Of a DNA stretch of 64,000 nucleotides, positions 8,558-16,576 are shown piece after piece (position 1 is the stretch's first letter; the number at the start of each line of letters is the position of its first letter). A program made the translations under genes and the position numbers. The notes under the pieces are model-generated. The model was not told the DNA's origin and did not search any database. It saw nothing but the letters and a program-made list of their open reading frames with translations. The DNA comes from Bauldia litoralis. Its GTDB lineage: Bacteria > Pseudomonadota > Alphaproteobacteria > Rhizobiales > Kaistiaceae. The stretch lies in the NCBI RefSeq assembly GCF_900104485.1, contig NZ_FMXQ01000002.1, forward strand, positions 372,001-436,000, read 5' to 3'.

Positions 8558-10129
8558 CTAATCCGTTTCTTCCCCGCCTACGTTGGGCCAACAGCGCCCG
8601 GAATTACTCGAAGTTGCTGTTCCGTCGGCATTTGGTCCAAAAACGTACGTTGGTTTGTCATCAGTGCAAACATACCGCCCCACAAACGCTTCAACCGGTA
8701 GTCGCCATGCTGATGAAAGCTCGGATATTTGGTCACGCTCCAAGTCAATGAAACACGTAGCCAACCGAAATGGCGGATCGTGCGGCGGCAGTATCGTGTC
8801 GGCATTGCCGATTGCTCCTTCCAGACCTTTCTCGGAGAGTATTGCGTTCCTCAGATTCGCTTCGTAAAGGTTGGTCCGCGATATTGTGGCCCCAGTGAGG
8901 TTTGCGCCAGAAAGGTCCGCGCCGCGTAAGTTAGTTCCCACAAGAACAGCTCCCTTCAGACTCGCGCGATCGAGCCGCGCGCGCACCATGTATGCGTAAT
9001 CCAATCTGCTCTTTTCCAGCCTTGCGCAGGACAACGTAGTTCGTGTGAGTGCCGCGCCTTTCAGCTTCGCCCGGCTTAATAGTGCGCCCTCCATCTCAGC
9101 GGCGAAGAGGCGCGCGCCGCTGAGATCGGCTCTTCTCAGGTTTACCGCAGGTAAGAAACCATACCTCATGTCCGCTGACCGAAGGTCAGTTCGTTCAAGC
9201 TGTGGTCGGGCGAGGGAGAGCAGGAAATGGTTTCGCTGTTCCACGAATTGCTCCTTGGCATTCGCAAACCGCAGGCTAGGCTCGTCCGCAAGAGCTTTAT
9301 CGAGATCCATGCGGCTCAGATTGGCGTGATCAGCTAGGAATTCCAGTTCAGCCTGCCTCCTTGGCAACCAATCATCGGGACGTTCGACCAATTCAACTTG
9401 GTAAAGGTCTGCTTGCCAGAGAAGCGAAGGGCCAACGGTAAATCCGCGAGTAAATGCGAACGATGTAAAAAAAGCCAATACCGCTAATAAAGCGAATGAC
9501 CAAATAATCGGAACGCCACTACGCTTCAACTGCAATGTCGACCCGCTTCTAAGCGCCCGCAGGACAGACGCATAAGTGATCCACCCAAACAATAGCGCAA
9601 AAACTAGTAATCCAGCTATAAATATTGTCAATCCAAGATTATGATGCGACCATGATCGAATCCAGAACAAAAAAAGAACTGCGGGCGCAGCCCACCATGC
9701 GAGAAATAATGCCAAAATTGGGTAGACAAACCCAAACTCAGATGGAATTGCATCAGTTTTTCTTGAAATTAAGGCTTCTGATATTAGGCCGGGCTGTATA
9801 GCCATACTTAATGGAGTCGTTTTTTCTGTCCCATCCATGCGTATTTCTGAGGGTAGGGACGCAATTCCACTCGTAAGTTTGACGACATAGAATAAAAAAT
9901 ATAAGTACCCACTTGCCAGAAGAATCGGCATTACGATGAAGAATGCGACTGTTGGCACAGAAATTCCGAGCAACGGCAATTCGGTTCTAACCACTTTAGC
10001 AAAAAAGTCGCTATCCCTCACTCCGCCAATGGTAATGAGGGAGAATGCAATCAGCGCAAGCGAAGTGAGCCAAGCGACCTGCGTGTTCTTTGCTATCTCG
10101 TCGACATATTTCACTCGGTCTTTCATCAT
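8558..10129 (-). CDS. Membrane-anchored pentapeptide-repeat protein
   Basis: A 523-residue protein with two parts. The N-terminal half (about residues 1-240) has some six hydrophobic membrane segments, for example at 18-36, 58-82, 135-160 and 168-190. The C-terminal half holds tandem A(D/N)LxX pentapeptide repeats from about residue 310 to 430, such as LRRADLSGARLFAAEMEGAL and GADLSGANLTGATI, which form a right-handed quadrilateral beta-helix. A short Cys-containing tail follows. Codon use and base composition are clearly AT-richer than all flanking genes, which points to acquisition. The ATG at 10129 has GAGGT upstream. The function is unknown. Membrane-plus-pentapeptide proteins occur as possible sensors or effectors, but no catalytic domain is visible. 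Confidence 0.8.
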   Translation of the reverse strand: MMKDRVKYVDEIAKNTQVAWLTSLALIAFSLITIGGVRDSDFFAKVVRTELPLLGISVPTVAFFIVMPILLASGYLYFLFYVVKLTSGIASLPSEIRMDGTEKTTPLSMAIQPGLISEALISRKTDAIPSEFGFVYPILALFLAWWAAPAVLFLFWIRSWSHHNLGLTIFIAGLLVFALLFGWITYASVLRALRSGSTLQLKRSGVPIIWSFALLAVLAFFTSFAFTRGFTVGPSLLWQADLYQVELVERPDDWLPRRQAELEFLADHANLSRMDLDKALADEPSLRFANAKEQFVEQRNHFLLSLARPQLERTDLRSADMRYGFLPAVNLRRADLSGARLFAAEMEGALLSRAKLKGAALTRTTLSCARLEKSRLDYAYMVRARLDRASLKGAVLVGTNLRGADLSGANLTGATISRTNLYEANLRNAILSEKGLEGAIGNADTILPPHDPPFRLATCFIDLERDQISELSSAWRLPVEAFVGRYVCTDDKPTYVFGPNADGTATSSNSGRCWPNVGGEETD

Positions 10130-10373
10130 CGTTTACCTCATGAACGAAATTCGCAGGGCTGAGACCCTCTATATTAGCAGAGAACGACAACGACCATCAA
10201 TGGTTGTGTCAGCTCAGGCTAGTGCTTGGCGGGCGCGGCACTGACGTTATCTGCGATCGCTTGACACCCTGCACAACAAGCAGGCGACCGATCAAATAGA
10301 CGCCAATCCTCTGAGAACGCGCCTTCCATCTCTTGCGCCAACCCGCTGGCATCGATCTTGCGAACCTCGTTAT
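10130..10373. other. Intergenic region upstream of the guanidine riboswitch
   Basis: This stretch separates the divergent pentapeptide gene from the guanidine operon and should contain both promoters. Composition shifts here from AT-rich back to genome-typical. A TTGACA hexamer begins at 10261, but I found no convincing -10 box at the proper distance. I do not consider the open frames inside to be genes. Confidence 0.4.
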
Positions 10374-10498
10374 CCGTGCAGTGCGTCTAGGGTTCCGGTC
10401 GCTTTGGCGATGCCTGGTCCGAGAGACGCACCCGAAGCCCCAATAACGACGGGGCTTCGGGACACGGCGGGCCAAAATCCCGGGAGGTCGCTGCACGG
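10374..10498 (+). promoter_or_regulatory. Guanidine-I (ykkC/yxkD) riboswitch
   Basis: The conserved blocks of the guanidine-I aptamer appear in the right order. CTAGGGTTCCG is at 10387-10397, CTGGTCCGAGAGA at 10414-10426, ACACGGCGGG at 10462-10471, and an AAAATCCCGGGAG block follows. An outer P1 stem of eight pairs (CCGTGCAG 10374-10381 with CTGCACGG 10491-10498) closes the element. An 11-bp P3 stem (CCCGAAGCCCC / GGGGCTTCGGG) stands where expected. The class binds free guanidinium and turns on downstream genes. Just after it, TTTGCTGAGC and GCTCGGCAAA can pair (10499-10545), a possible expression-platform hairpin. The element lies about 90 bases upstream of an ABC transporter and guanidinase operon. 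Confidence 0.95.
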
Positions 10499-10590
10499 GT
10501 TTGCTGAGCGCAACCCGTCCTCCCGCGTGCTCGGCAAATCTTCGCGAAACAAGCCGGCCGATCCGTCGGCGGAACACGAAGGAGCCGAGA

Positions 10591-11667
10591 ATGACCCTGA
10601 AGACGTTGTCGAAATCCGCGCTTGTCGCGCTGGGACTGTCCGCCGCCTGCCTCGCGCCGATCAGCGCCCAGGCCGAGAAGAAGACCGATTTCAAGGTGTG
10701 CTGGTCGATCTATGTCGGCTGGATGCCCTGGGGCTACATCCAGGAGTCCGGGATCATGGATCTCCACGCCAAGAAATACGGCATCACCGTCGAGATCGTT
10801 CAGATCAACGACTATGTCGAGTCGATCAACCAGTACACGGCCGGCGAATATGACGGCTGCTCGATGACCAATATGGACGCCCTGTCGATCCCCTCGGCCG
10901 GCGGCATCGACACCACCGCGCTGATCATCGGCGACTTCTCCAACGGCAACGACGGCATCGTCCTCAAGGGCAAGGATGCGCTGGCCGACATCAAGGGCCA
11001 GAGCGTCAACCTCGTCGAGCTGTCAGTCTCGCATTACCTGCTCGCCCGCGCCCTCGACACGGTCGACCTGAAGGAAGCCGACCTGACCGTCGTCAACACC
11101 TCGGACGCCGACATGGTCGCCGCCTACACGACGCCGGACGTCACATCGGTAGTCACCTGGAACCCGCTGCTCTCGGAAATCGAGGCGTTCCCGGATTCCC
11201 ACAAGGTCTTCGATTCAAGCGAGATCCCCGGCGAGATCATCGACATCATGATGGTCAACACCGAGACGCTCGCCGACAATCCCGAATTCGGCAAGGCGCT
11301 GGTCGCCGCCTGGTATGACGCGATGACCCTGATGGCCAAGGAAACCGGCGACGAGGCACCCGCCCGTTCCGCCATGGCCGAGGCGTCCGGCACCGACCTT
11401 GCCGGCTACAACGCGCAGCTCGCCACCACCCAGATGTTCTACGACCCGGCCGACGCGGTCGCCTTCGCCAAGGACGAGAAGCTGATCGACACGATGAAGT
11501 TCGTCGCCCAGTTCCTCTTCGACCACGGCATCCTCGGCGACGGCGCCGACAGCCCGGACGCCGTCGGCATGGCCTTCCCCGGCGGCAAGACCCTGGGCGA
11601 CACCGACAACATCAAGCTGCGCTTTGACCCGACCTACATGCAGATGGCGGTCGACGGCGCGCTTTGA
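10591..11667 (+). CDS. Guanidine ABC transporter substrate-binding protein (NitT/TauT type)
   Basis: Periplasmic binding protein of 358 residues with a signal peptide of about 27 residues ending AQA. The mature part shows the NMT1/NitT-TauT fold and the urea-carboxylase-region subfamily motifs: VCWSIYVGWMPWGY, the YTAGEYDGCSMTNMDAL ligand-pocket loop, and a C-terminal LRFDPTYMQMAVDG. Proteins of this subfamily sit behind guanidine-I riboswitches and next to urea/guanidine carboxylase or guanidinase genes, so free guanidine is the probable ligand. The ATG at 10591 has GGAG 7 bases upstream. An in-frame upstream ATG-like start would fall within the riboswitch platform and was rejected. It is the first gene of a five-gene operon. 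Confidence 0.9.
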   Translation: MTLKTLSKSALVALGLSAACLAPISAQAEKKTDFKVCWSIYVGWMPWGYIQESGIMDLHAKKYGITVEIVQINDYVESINQYTAGEYDGCSMTNMDALSIPSAGGIDTTALIIGDFSNGNDGIVLKGKDALADIKGQSVNLVELSVSHYLLARALDTVDLKEADLTVVNTSDADMVAAYTTPDVTSVVTWNPLLSEIEAFPDSHKVFDSSEIPGEIIDIMMVNTETLADNPEFGKALVAAWYDAMTLMAKETGDEAPARSAMAEASGTDLAGYNAQLATTQMFYDPADAVAFAKDEKLIDTMKFVAQFLFDHGILGDGADSPDAVGMAFPGGKTLGDTDNIKLRFDPTYMQMAVDGAL

Positions 11668-11728
11668 GCCCAGGCAACAAAAGGACGGGACGGCCGCCGA
11701 CTTGCGCGGCGGTCGACCCGACACCCTG

Positions 11729-12550
11729 ATGGCAGTCACTCACGGCAAACTGACCCGCTCGACCCGGCTGTCGCTTGGCGCAATTCCGTTCGTCCTGCTG
11801 ATCGCCGCCTATGCGGTCGGCAGTCACCTTCGCCGGCTCGAAAACCCGGCCGACAAGCTGCTGCCGCCCTTCGGCAAGATGGCCGACGCCTTCTGGGAGA
11901 TGGCGACGGTGCCGGACAAGCGCTCCGGCGACCTGTTGCTGTGGTCGGACACCGCGCTCAGTCTCGGCCGTCTCGGCGTCGGCATCGCCGTCGCCGCGCT
12001 GATCGCCGTGTCGCTCGGCGTACTGATCGGCTTCGTCCCCCGCGTGCGGGCGTCGCTGGCGCCCTTCGTCGCCGCGATCTCGCTGATCCCGCCAATCACC
12101 ATCCTGCCGATCCTCTTCATCATCTTCGGCCTCGGCGAATTGTCCAAGGTCATGCTGATCGTGCTCGGCACCGCGCCGATCATGACCCGCTCGCTCGCCC
12201 AGGCGGTGATCGACATTCCGCGCGAACAGATCATCAAGGCCGAGACCCTCGGCGCAGGCCCGTGGCAACTGGTGCAGCGAGTCGTGCTGCCGCAGATCTG
12301 GCCGAAGCTGGTGACCGCCATGCGGCTCGGCCTCGTGCCTGCCTGGATCTTCCTGATCTCGGCCGAGGCGATCGCCTCGACCGGCGGCCTCGGCTACCGG
12401 ATCTTCCTCGTCCGGCGCTACCTCGCCATGGACATCATCATCCCTTACGTCCTGTGGATCACCCTGCTCGCCTATACGCTTGACCGCCTGCTCCACGCCT
12501 TCTCCCGCCGCGCCTTCCGCTGGGCTCATCTCGAGGGAGACAGCCTGTGA
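11729..12550 (+). CDS. Guanidine ABC transporter permease
   Basis: A 273-residue inner-membrane permease of the BPD_transp_1 (SsuC/TauC-like) family with about six membrane segments. The segment with SLIPPITILPILFIIFGLG is typical of this group. The EAA-type coupling loop reads IKAETLGAGPWQLVQRVVLP. I used ATG 11729 (MAVTHGK), which lacks a clear ribosome site. An in-frame TTG at 11702 behind AGGAC is a possible alternative. The 3' end overlaps the ATPase start by 4 bases. Its place behind the riboswitch and binding protein indicates guanidine import. Confidence 0.9.
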   Translation: MAVTHGKLTRSTRLSLGAIPFVLLIAAYAVGSHLRRLENPADKLLPPFGKMADAFWEMATVPDKRSGDLLLWSDTALSLGRLGVGIAVAALIAVSLGVLIGFVPRVRASLAPFVAAISLIPPITILPILFIIFGLGELSKVMLIVLGTAPIMTRSLAQAVIDIPREQIIKAETLGAGPWQLVQRVVLPQIWPKLVTAMRLGLVPAWIFLISAEAIASTGGLGYRIFLVRRYLAMDIIIPYVLWITLLAYTLDRLLHAFSRRAFRWAHLEGDSL

Positions 12551-13374
12551 GCTTCGTCGCGGTCCGGGACGTCGCGGTCAGTTACGACGAGACGCCGATC
12601 CTCGAGCGGATCAACCTCGACATTGACGAAGGCGCCTTCGTCACCGTCGTCGGCGCTTCGGGTTGCGGCAAGTCGACCTTCCTCCGCCTCCTCCTCAGCC
12701 AGGAATCCGCAACCCGCGGCACCATCACGCTGGCCGGCGAACCAATCCCCGACCGGCCGACCCCGGACCGCGGCATCGTCTTCCAGCGCTACTCGGTCTT
12801 CCCCCACCTGACCGTGACCGAGAACCTCATCCTGCCGCTCGAACTCGCGCGCTCCCGACACTTCGGTCGGCTCTTTGGCGCGAGACGGAAGGCGTTGTGC
12901 ACGGAAGTCGACGACATCCTCGTCCGGATCGGCCTCGCGCATGCCAGCGACCGCTACCCCGCCCAGTTGTCGGGCGGCATGCAGCAACGGCTGGCCATCG
13001 CCCAGGCGCTGCTGATGAAGCCCAAGCTTCTCCTCCTCGACGAGCCCTTCGGCGCCCTCGATCCCGGCATCCGCCGCGACATGCACGAGTTGCTGCTGGC
13101 GTTGTGGGAGGAGATCGGGATGACCGTGCTGATGGTCACGCATGACATCGCCGAGGCCTTCAAGCTCGGCACCCGGCTGATCGTCTTCGACAAGGTGCGG
13201 CACGATCCCGACGCGCCGACCGCCTATGGCGCGACCATCACCTACGACCTGCCGCTCCGCCGTCCCTCGGCACAGCGCACCGACATCGCGACGGCCTCCG
13301 TCGAAGCCGCAGACGCGCTCGACCAGACCATCTCGCTTCTCACCAACGAAAACAGAAAGGGAGCCCCCCAATGA
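12547..13374 (+). CDS. Guanidine ABC transporter ATP-binding protein
   Basis: A 275-residue ATPase of the SsuB/TauB type. The Walker A is GASGCGKST, the Q-loop region FQRYSVFPHLTV, the signature LSGGMQQRLAIAQAL, the Walker B LLLLDEPFGALD and the H-loop MVTHDIAEA. The Q-loop tyrosine motif RYSVFPHLT is common in the subfamily beside urea/guanidine carboxylases. Translation begins at GTG 12547, which overlaps the permease stop (GTGA). Its own stop overlaps the guanidinase start (ATGA), so transporter and enzyme are translationally coupled. Confidence 0.93.
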   Translation: MSFVAVRDVAVSYDETPILERINLDIDEGAFVTVVGASGCGKSTFLRLLLSQESATRGTITLAGEPIPDRPTPDRGIVFQRYSVFPHLTVTENLILPLELARSRHFGRLFGARRKALCTEVDDILVRIGLAHASDRYPAQLSGGMQQRLAIAQALLMKPKLLLLDEPFGALDPGIRRDMHELLLALWEEIGMTVLMVTHDIAEAFKLGTRLIVFDKVRHDPDAPTAYGATITYDLPLRRPSAQRTDIATASVEAADALDQTISLLTNENRKGAPQ

Positions 13375-14582
13375 TCTTCGGCAAAGAGCGCCAGAAGGCC
13401 CGCCGCTACGCTGGCGCCGTCCCCTCTCCCGACCGCAGCCGCCGGCATCATCCCGACTTCAATGCCAAGGAGACGCGGGGATGGAAGGCGGTCGAAGCCG
13501 AGGGTCGCCTGTCGGTCGACGGCTGGCGGCGCGAGGAAAAGTGGGCGCTCGACATGGGCCTGCCCGGCGCCGATGTGCTCACCGACAAGTCGATCCCGAC
13601 ATTCGCCCGAGGCGAGCTGCCGCATTTCGCCGGCATCAACACCTTCCTCAAGGCGCCCTATGTCGAAAACGTCCGCGATGTCGGCAAGTATGACGCCGCA
13701 GTGCTCGGCATCCCCTTCGATTCCGGCACCACCTACCGGCCCGGCACCCGTTTCGGGCCGCAGGGCATTCGCCGCATCTCGGCGCTCTACACGCCCTACA
13801 ATTACGAGCTCGGCGTCGACCTCCGCGAGCAGATGACGCTTTGCGACGCCGGCGACGTCTTCACGATTCCCGCCAATCTCGAAAAGAGCTTCGACCAGAT
13901 CACCCGCGGCGTCAGCCATGTGTTCTCGTCCGGCGCGCTGCCGATCATGCTCGGCGGCGACCACTCGATCGGCTTCCCCTGCGTCCGCGGCATCGCCGAT
14001 TGCACATCGAAGCGCATCGGCATCATCCATTTCGACCGCCACATCGACATCCAGGAGAAGGATCTCGACGAGCGGATGCACACGACGCCCTGGTACTGGG
14101 CAACCAACATGCCGAATGTCTCGGCGACCAACCTGGTCCAGCTCGGCATCGGCGGCTGGCAGGTGCCGCGCCCCGGCGTCCAGGTCGCCCGCGAGCGCAA
14201 CACCAATGTCCTGACCATCGACGACATCGAGGAAATGGGGCTGGAGAAGACCGCGGAGGTCGCCCTCGAACTCGCCTGGAAGGACGCCGATGCCGTCTAC
14301 ATCTCCTTCGACGTCGACTCGATCGATTGCGGCTTCGTACCCGGAACCGGATGGCCGGAGCCCGGCGGCTTCCTGCCCCGCGAGGCGCTGAAGATCCTCG
14401 GGCTGGTCTGCGCGGAAGGCATCTGCGGGCTCGAGGTGGTCGAGGTCTCGCCGCCCTATGACACCTCGGACATCACCGCCCTGTTCGGCGCCCGGGTCGT
14501 CGTCGAGGCGCTGGGCTCGCTCGTCGCCCACGGCAAGATGGGCTCCCACAAGCACCTGATCGACAAGCCGGTGAGTTTCTGA
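13371..14582 (+). CDS. gdmH: Guanidine hydrolase (guanidinase), ureohydrolase family, GdmH type
   Basis: A 403-residue ureohydrolase predicted to split guanidine into urea and ammonia. The dinuclear metal ligands are H198 in GGDHS, D222/H224/D226 in HFDRHID, and D314/D316 in SFDVDSID. An EVVEVSPPYD motif is near the C-terminus. Two traits separate it from agmatinase: an N-terminal extension of about 100 residues before the core, and Arg in DRHxD where agmatinases have Ala. GTGWPEPGG is, from memory, shared with the nickel-dependent guanidinase of Synechocystis. The ATPase stop overlaps its start by 4 bases, and the operon starts with a guanidine riboswitch, which settles the substrate better than homology alone. 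Confidence 0.88.
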   Translation: MIFGKERQKARRYAGAVPSPDRSRRHHPDFNAKETRGWKAVEAEGRLSVDGWRREEKWALDMGLPGADVLTDKSIPTFARGELPHFAGINTFLKAPYVENVRDVGKYDAAVLGIPFDSGTTYRPGTRFGPQGIRRISALYTPYNYELGVDLREQMTLCDAGDVFTIPANLEKSFDQITRGVSHVFSSGALPIMLGGDHSIGFPCVRGIADCTSKRIGIIHFDRHIDIQEKDLDERMHTTPWYWATNMPNVSATNLVQLGIGGWQVPRPGVQVARERNTNVLTIDDIEEMGLEKTAEVALELAWKDADAVYISFDVDSIDCGFVPGTGWPEPGGFLPREALKILGLVCAEGICGLEVVEVSPPYDTSDITALFGARVVVEALGSLVAHGKMGSHKHLIDKPVSF

Positions 14583-14584
14583 CC

Positions 14585-15076
14585 ATGGCCCATGACGGAC
14601 ACCACCACGGTCCCCACGACCACCACCATCATCATCATCACGCCCATGCCCCGATCGGGCACAACGGCGCTACTGCCACGACGCAATGGCAAACCCCGCA
14701 CCTGCCTGAGGGCGAGGCCCGGCCCGAGGCGGCGCCCTCGGAGCCCGATCTCGATCTTGTCGAGACCGCGTTTCTCGAAGCCTTTCCGCGCGCGCCGGAT
14801 CCGACGAGCTTTCTCAGGCTCGCGGGAGTTCCGTTCATCGGACGGACGACGGATGGCAGGACCCTGAACCTGTTGCGGGTCGAGGCCAGCCAGACCACCG
14901 ATGTCGGCAGCGTCACGCCTCATCTCGGCGGAGAGGGTTTCAACTATACCCCTCTCCCCGCCGCGATCACGTCGCGTCGCGATGCGCTGGCCTTCGTGTA
15001 CCAGTCGGACGACCAGACAGTCCGCCTCGCGCTCAGCGAAGCGAAGGCCCTGACCAACGTCACGCCGTCCCGCTAG
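14585..15076 (+). CDS. His-rich small protein, candidate nickel-binding partner of the guanidinase
   Basis: A 163-residue protein starting two bases after the gdmH stop. The first 26 residues hold 14 histidines, including seven consecutive ones (residues 13-19). The rest is a compact acidic domain with FLEAFPRAPDPTSFLRLAGVP, a strand-rich centre (TTDGRTLNLLRVEAS), a PHLGGEGFNYTPLP loop and a C-terminal helix. I do not recognise the domain. It has no signal peptide, so it is cytoplasmic. Known cyanobacterial guanidinases need HypA/HypB-like nickel proteins, and no such genes are here. A His-rich tail like those of HypB, UreE or SlyD in this position suggests nickel storage or delivery to GdmH. 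This is inference from composition and context. Confidence 0.75.
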   Translation: MAHDGHHHGPHDHHHHHHHAHAPIGHNGATATTQWQTPHLPEGEARPEAAPSEPDLDLVETAFLEAFPRAPDPTSFLRLAGVPFIGRTTDGRTLNLLRVEASQTTDVGSVTPHLGGEGFNYTPLPAAITSRRDALAFVYQSDDQTVRLALSEAKALTNVTPSR

Positions 15077-15094
15077 AATTCGAGCCGGAACCGA

Positions 15095-16435
15095 TCACGC
15101 CGCGGTCCGGTTCTTCCGCCGACCGTCTCCGTCGACGACGACACGATCCCGGCCGTGGAGCTTTGCGTCATAGAGGGCTGCGTCGGCTGCCTCGACCATC
15201 TCGCCGGGATCGCTGAAGCCCTGGGCCGAGGCGATTCCGACACTGACCGTTACCGTGACATCCGTGCCGTCCAGTTGGATCGGGCAAGCCGCGATCGCCT
15301 TGCGAATCCGCTCCGCCGTTTCTCTCCCCTCCTCGCTGTTCGTACCCGGAAGAATCGCGGAGAATTCCTCGCCACCCGATCGAAACAGCTTGTCGCTAAG
15401 CCGCAACTGGCCGGTCATCGTATGCGCGATCGCCCGCAGCACGGCGTCCCCGGCTGAATGGCCATAGGTATCGTTGATCTCTTTGAAATGGTCGATATCG
15501 ATCGCCAGCAGCGAAACCTGTTCCCGGAACCGCTCGACGCGCGCCCACGCTTCCGACAACGACTCATCGAACGCGCGACGGTTCGCCAGTCCCGTCAGGC
15601 TGTCCCGGCGGGCCAGTTCGGCGAGGACTTCCTCCGACTCGTTGATCCGGCCGATCATATGGTTGAACTCTTCCGCGACCCGATGGAGTTCGGGCGGAAT
15701 CTGGACATCGATGCGGTGTCCGCGATCGCCGTCCGCAAACCGCACCGCGCCATCGACAAGCCGATCGACACTCGCGACCATGATGCGGCCGATCAGGAAC
15801 ACACCGCCGACAATCGCCAACAGCGAAAAGATCCCGGCGACGCTGGTGGTCCAGATCGCCCTTTCGTAGAAGAGAACCGCGACGTCATGGTCGGCCTGGA
15901 CCTCTCCGTCGAGATGGTTGTGGACGGCCGCCAGCTTGTCGGTCGCAGCCGCGATTTCGCCATGGAACCGCTGCATCGCGGCGATTGCCGCCGGGTCGCC
16001 TCGTCGCTGCTGGACCGAGATCAGCTCGGTCGCCTGACGATCGGCCGTGGTCCATTCGTCGCGCGCCCGCTGCACGAGGGCATATGCCGCCGGTTCATCC
16101 TTTACCGCTTCACCGAGCGCCCCGAACTCTGTTTCGATCCTGGTCCGGGCCTCCCGGTAGGCCCGCTGATGAACCGGATCGCCGTCCTCAATGAACTCGT
16201 CCACCGGCACCAGCGAGTTGGCGATGTCCAGCCGCAACCGTTGCGTCGGCGCGATCTGGGTGCGCTCGCGCATCAGGACGTCCTGAAAGGAGTCGATCAC
16301 GCCGTGATTGAGGACAAAGTAGCTCACAACCGCAGAAACAATCAGTGGCAGGATCGCAATGGACATGCTCAACGCGATCCAGAAACGCAGAGATCTGGTC
16401 TTTAGAAGAGCTTCCACAGGTGCACGCCCTCGCAT
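15095..16435 (-). CDS. Membrane diguanylate cyclase (HAMP-GGDEF)
   Basis: A 446-residue enzyme predicted to make cyclic di-GMP from two GTP. A membrane segment at about residues 18-42 precedes a periplasmic helical sensor (about 43-195). A second membrane segment (about 196-218) leads to a HAMP domain (about 219-270). The GGDEF domain (about 280-430) contains DSLTGLANRRAF, DIDHFKEINDTYGH and the active-site loop SGGEEF. RLSD stands five residues before GGEEF, so an inhibitory I-site (RxxD) is present and product feedback is likely. The signal sensed is unknown. It converges with the guanidine operon, with 18 bases between stop codons. Confidence 0.92.
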   Translation of the reverse strand: MRGRAPVEALLKTRSLRFWIALSMSIAILPLIVSAVVSYFVLNHGVIDSFQDVLMRERTQIAPTQRLRLDIANSLVPVDEFIEDGDPVHQRAYREARTRIETEFGALGEAVKDEPAAYALVQRARDEWTTADRQATELISVQQRRGDPAAIAAMQRFHGEIAAATDKLAAVHNHLDGEVQADHDVAVLFYERAIWTTSVAGIFSLLAIVGGVFLIGRIMVASVDRLVDGAVRFADGDRGHRIDVQIPPELHRVAEEFNHMIGRINESEEVLAELARRDSLTGLANRRAFDESLSEAWARVERFREQVSLLAIDIDHFKEINDTYGHSAGDAVLRAIAHTMTGQLRLSDKLFRSGGEEFSAILPGTNSEEGRETAERIRKAIAACPIQLDGTDVTVTVSVGIASAQGFSDPGEMVEAADAALYDAKLHGRDRVVVDGDGRRKNRTAA

Positions 16436-16576
16436 TCAATGATCATGTCGGACCATTTGGGGCGTCAGTGCTGCAAAAAACGTTAAGTCAAAGTCTCGAA
16501 TGTGCCTTGCCACGGACCTCGGTCTCTCTCCGTCCGCAGGGCAGGCCATCCGGTCCGGGACTGACCGGAGTGCCGC

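Noticed and set aside
10261-10266. TTGACA as the -35 box of the guanidine operon.
   Set aside because: No acceptable -10 sequence lies 16-18 bases downstream, so the promoter was not annotated.
10591-13374. Taurine, sulfonate or nitrate uptake for the NitT/TauT-type transporter.
   Set aside because: No sulfonate or nitrate metabolism genes are adjacent, and the operon begins with a guanidine riboswitch and includes a guanidinase.
13371-14582. Agmatinase (SpeB) as the identity of the ureohydrolase.
   Set aside because: The guanidine-I riboswitch, the linked guanidine-type transporter, the long N-terminal extension and the DRHxD motif favour guanidinase.
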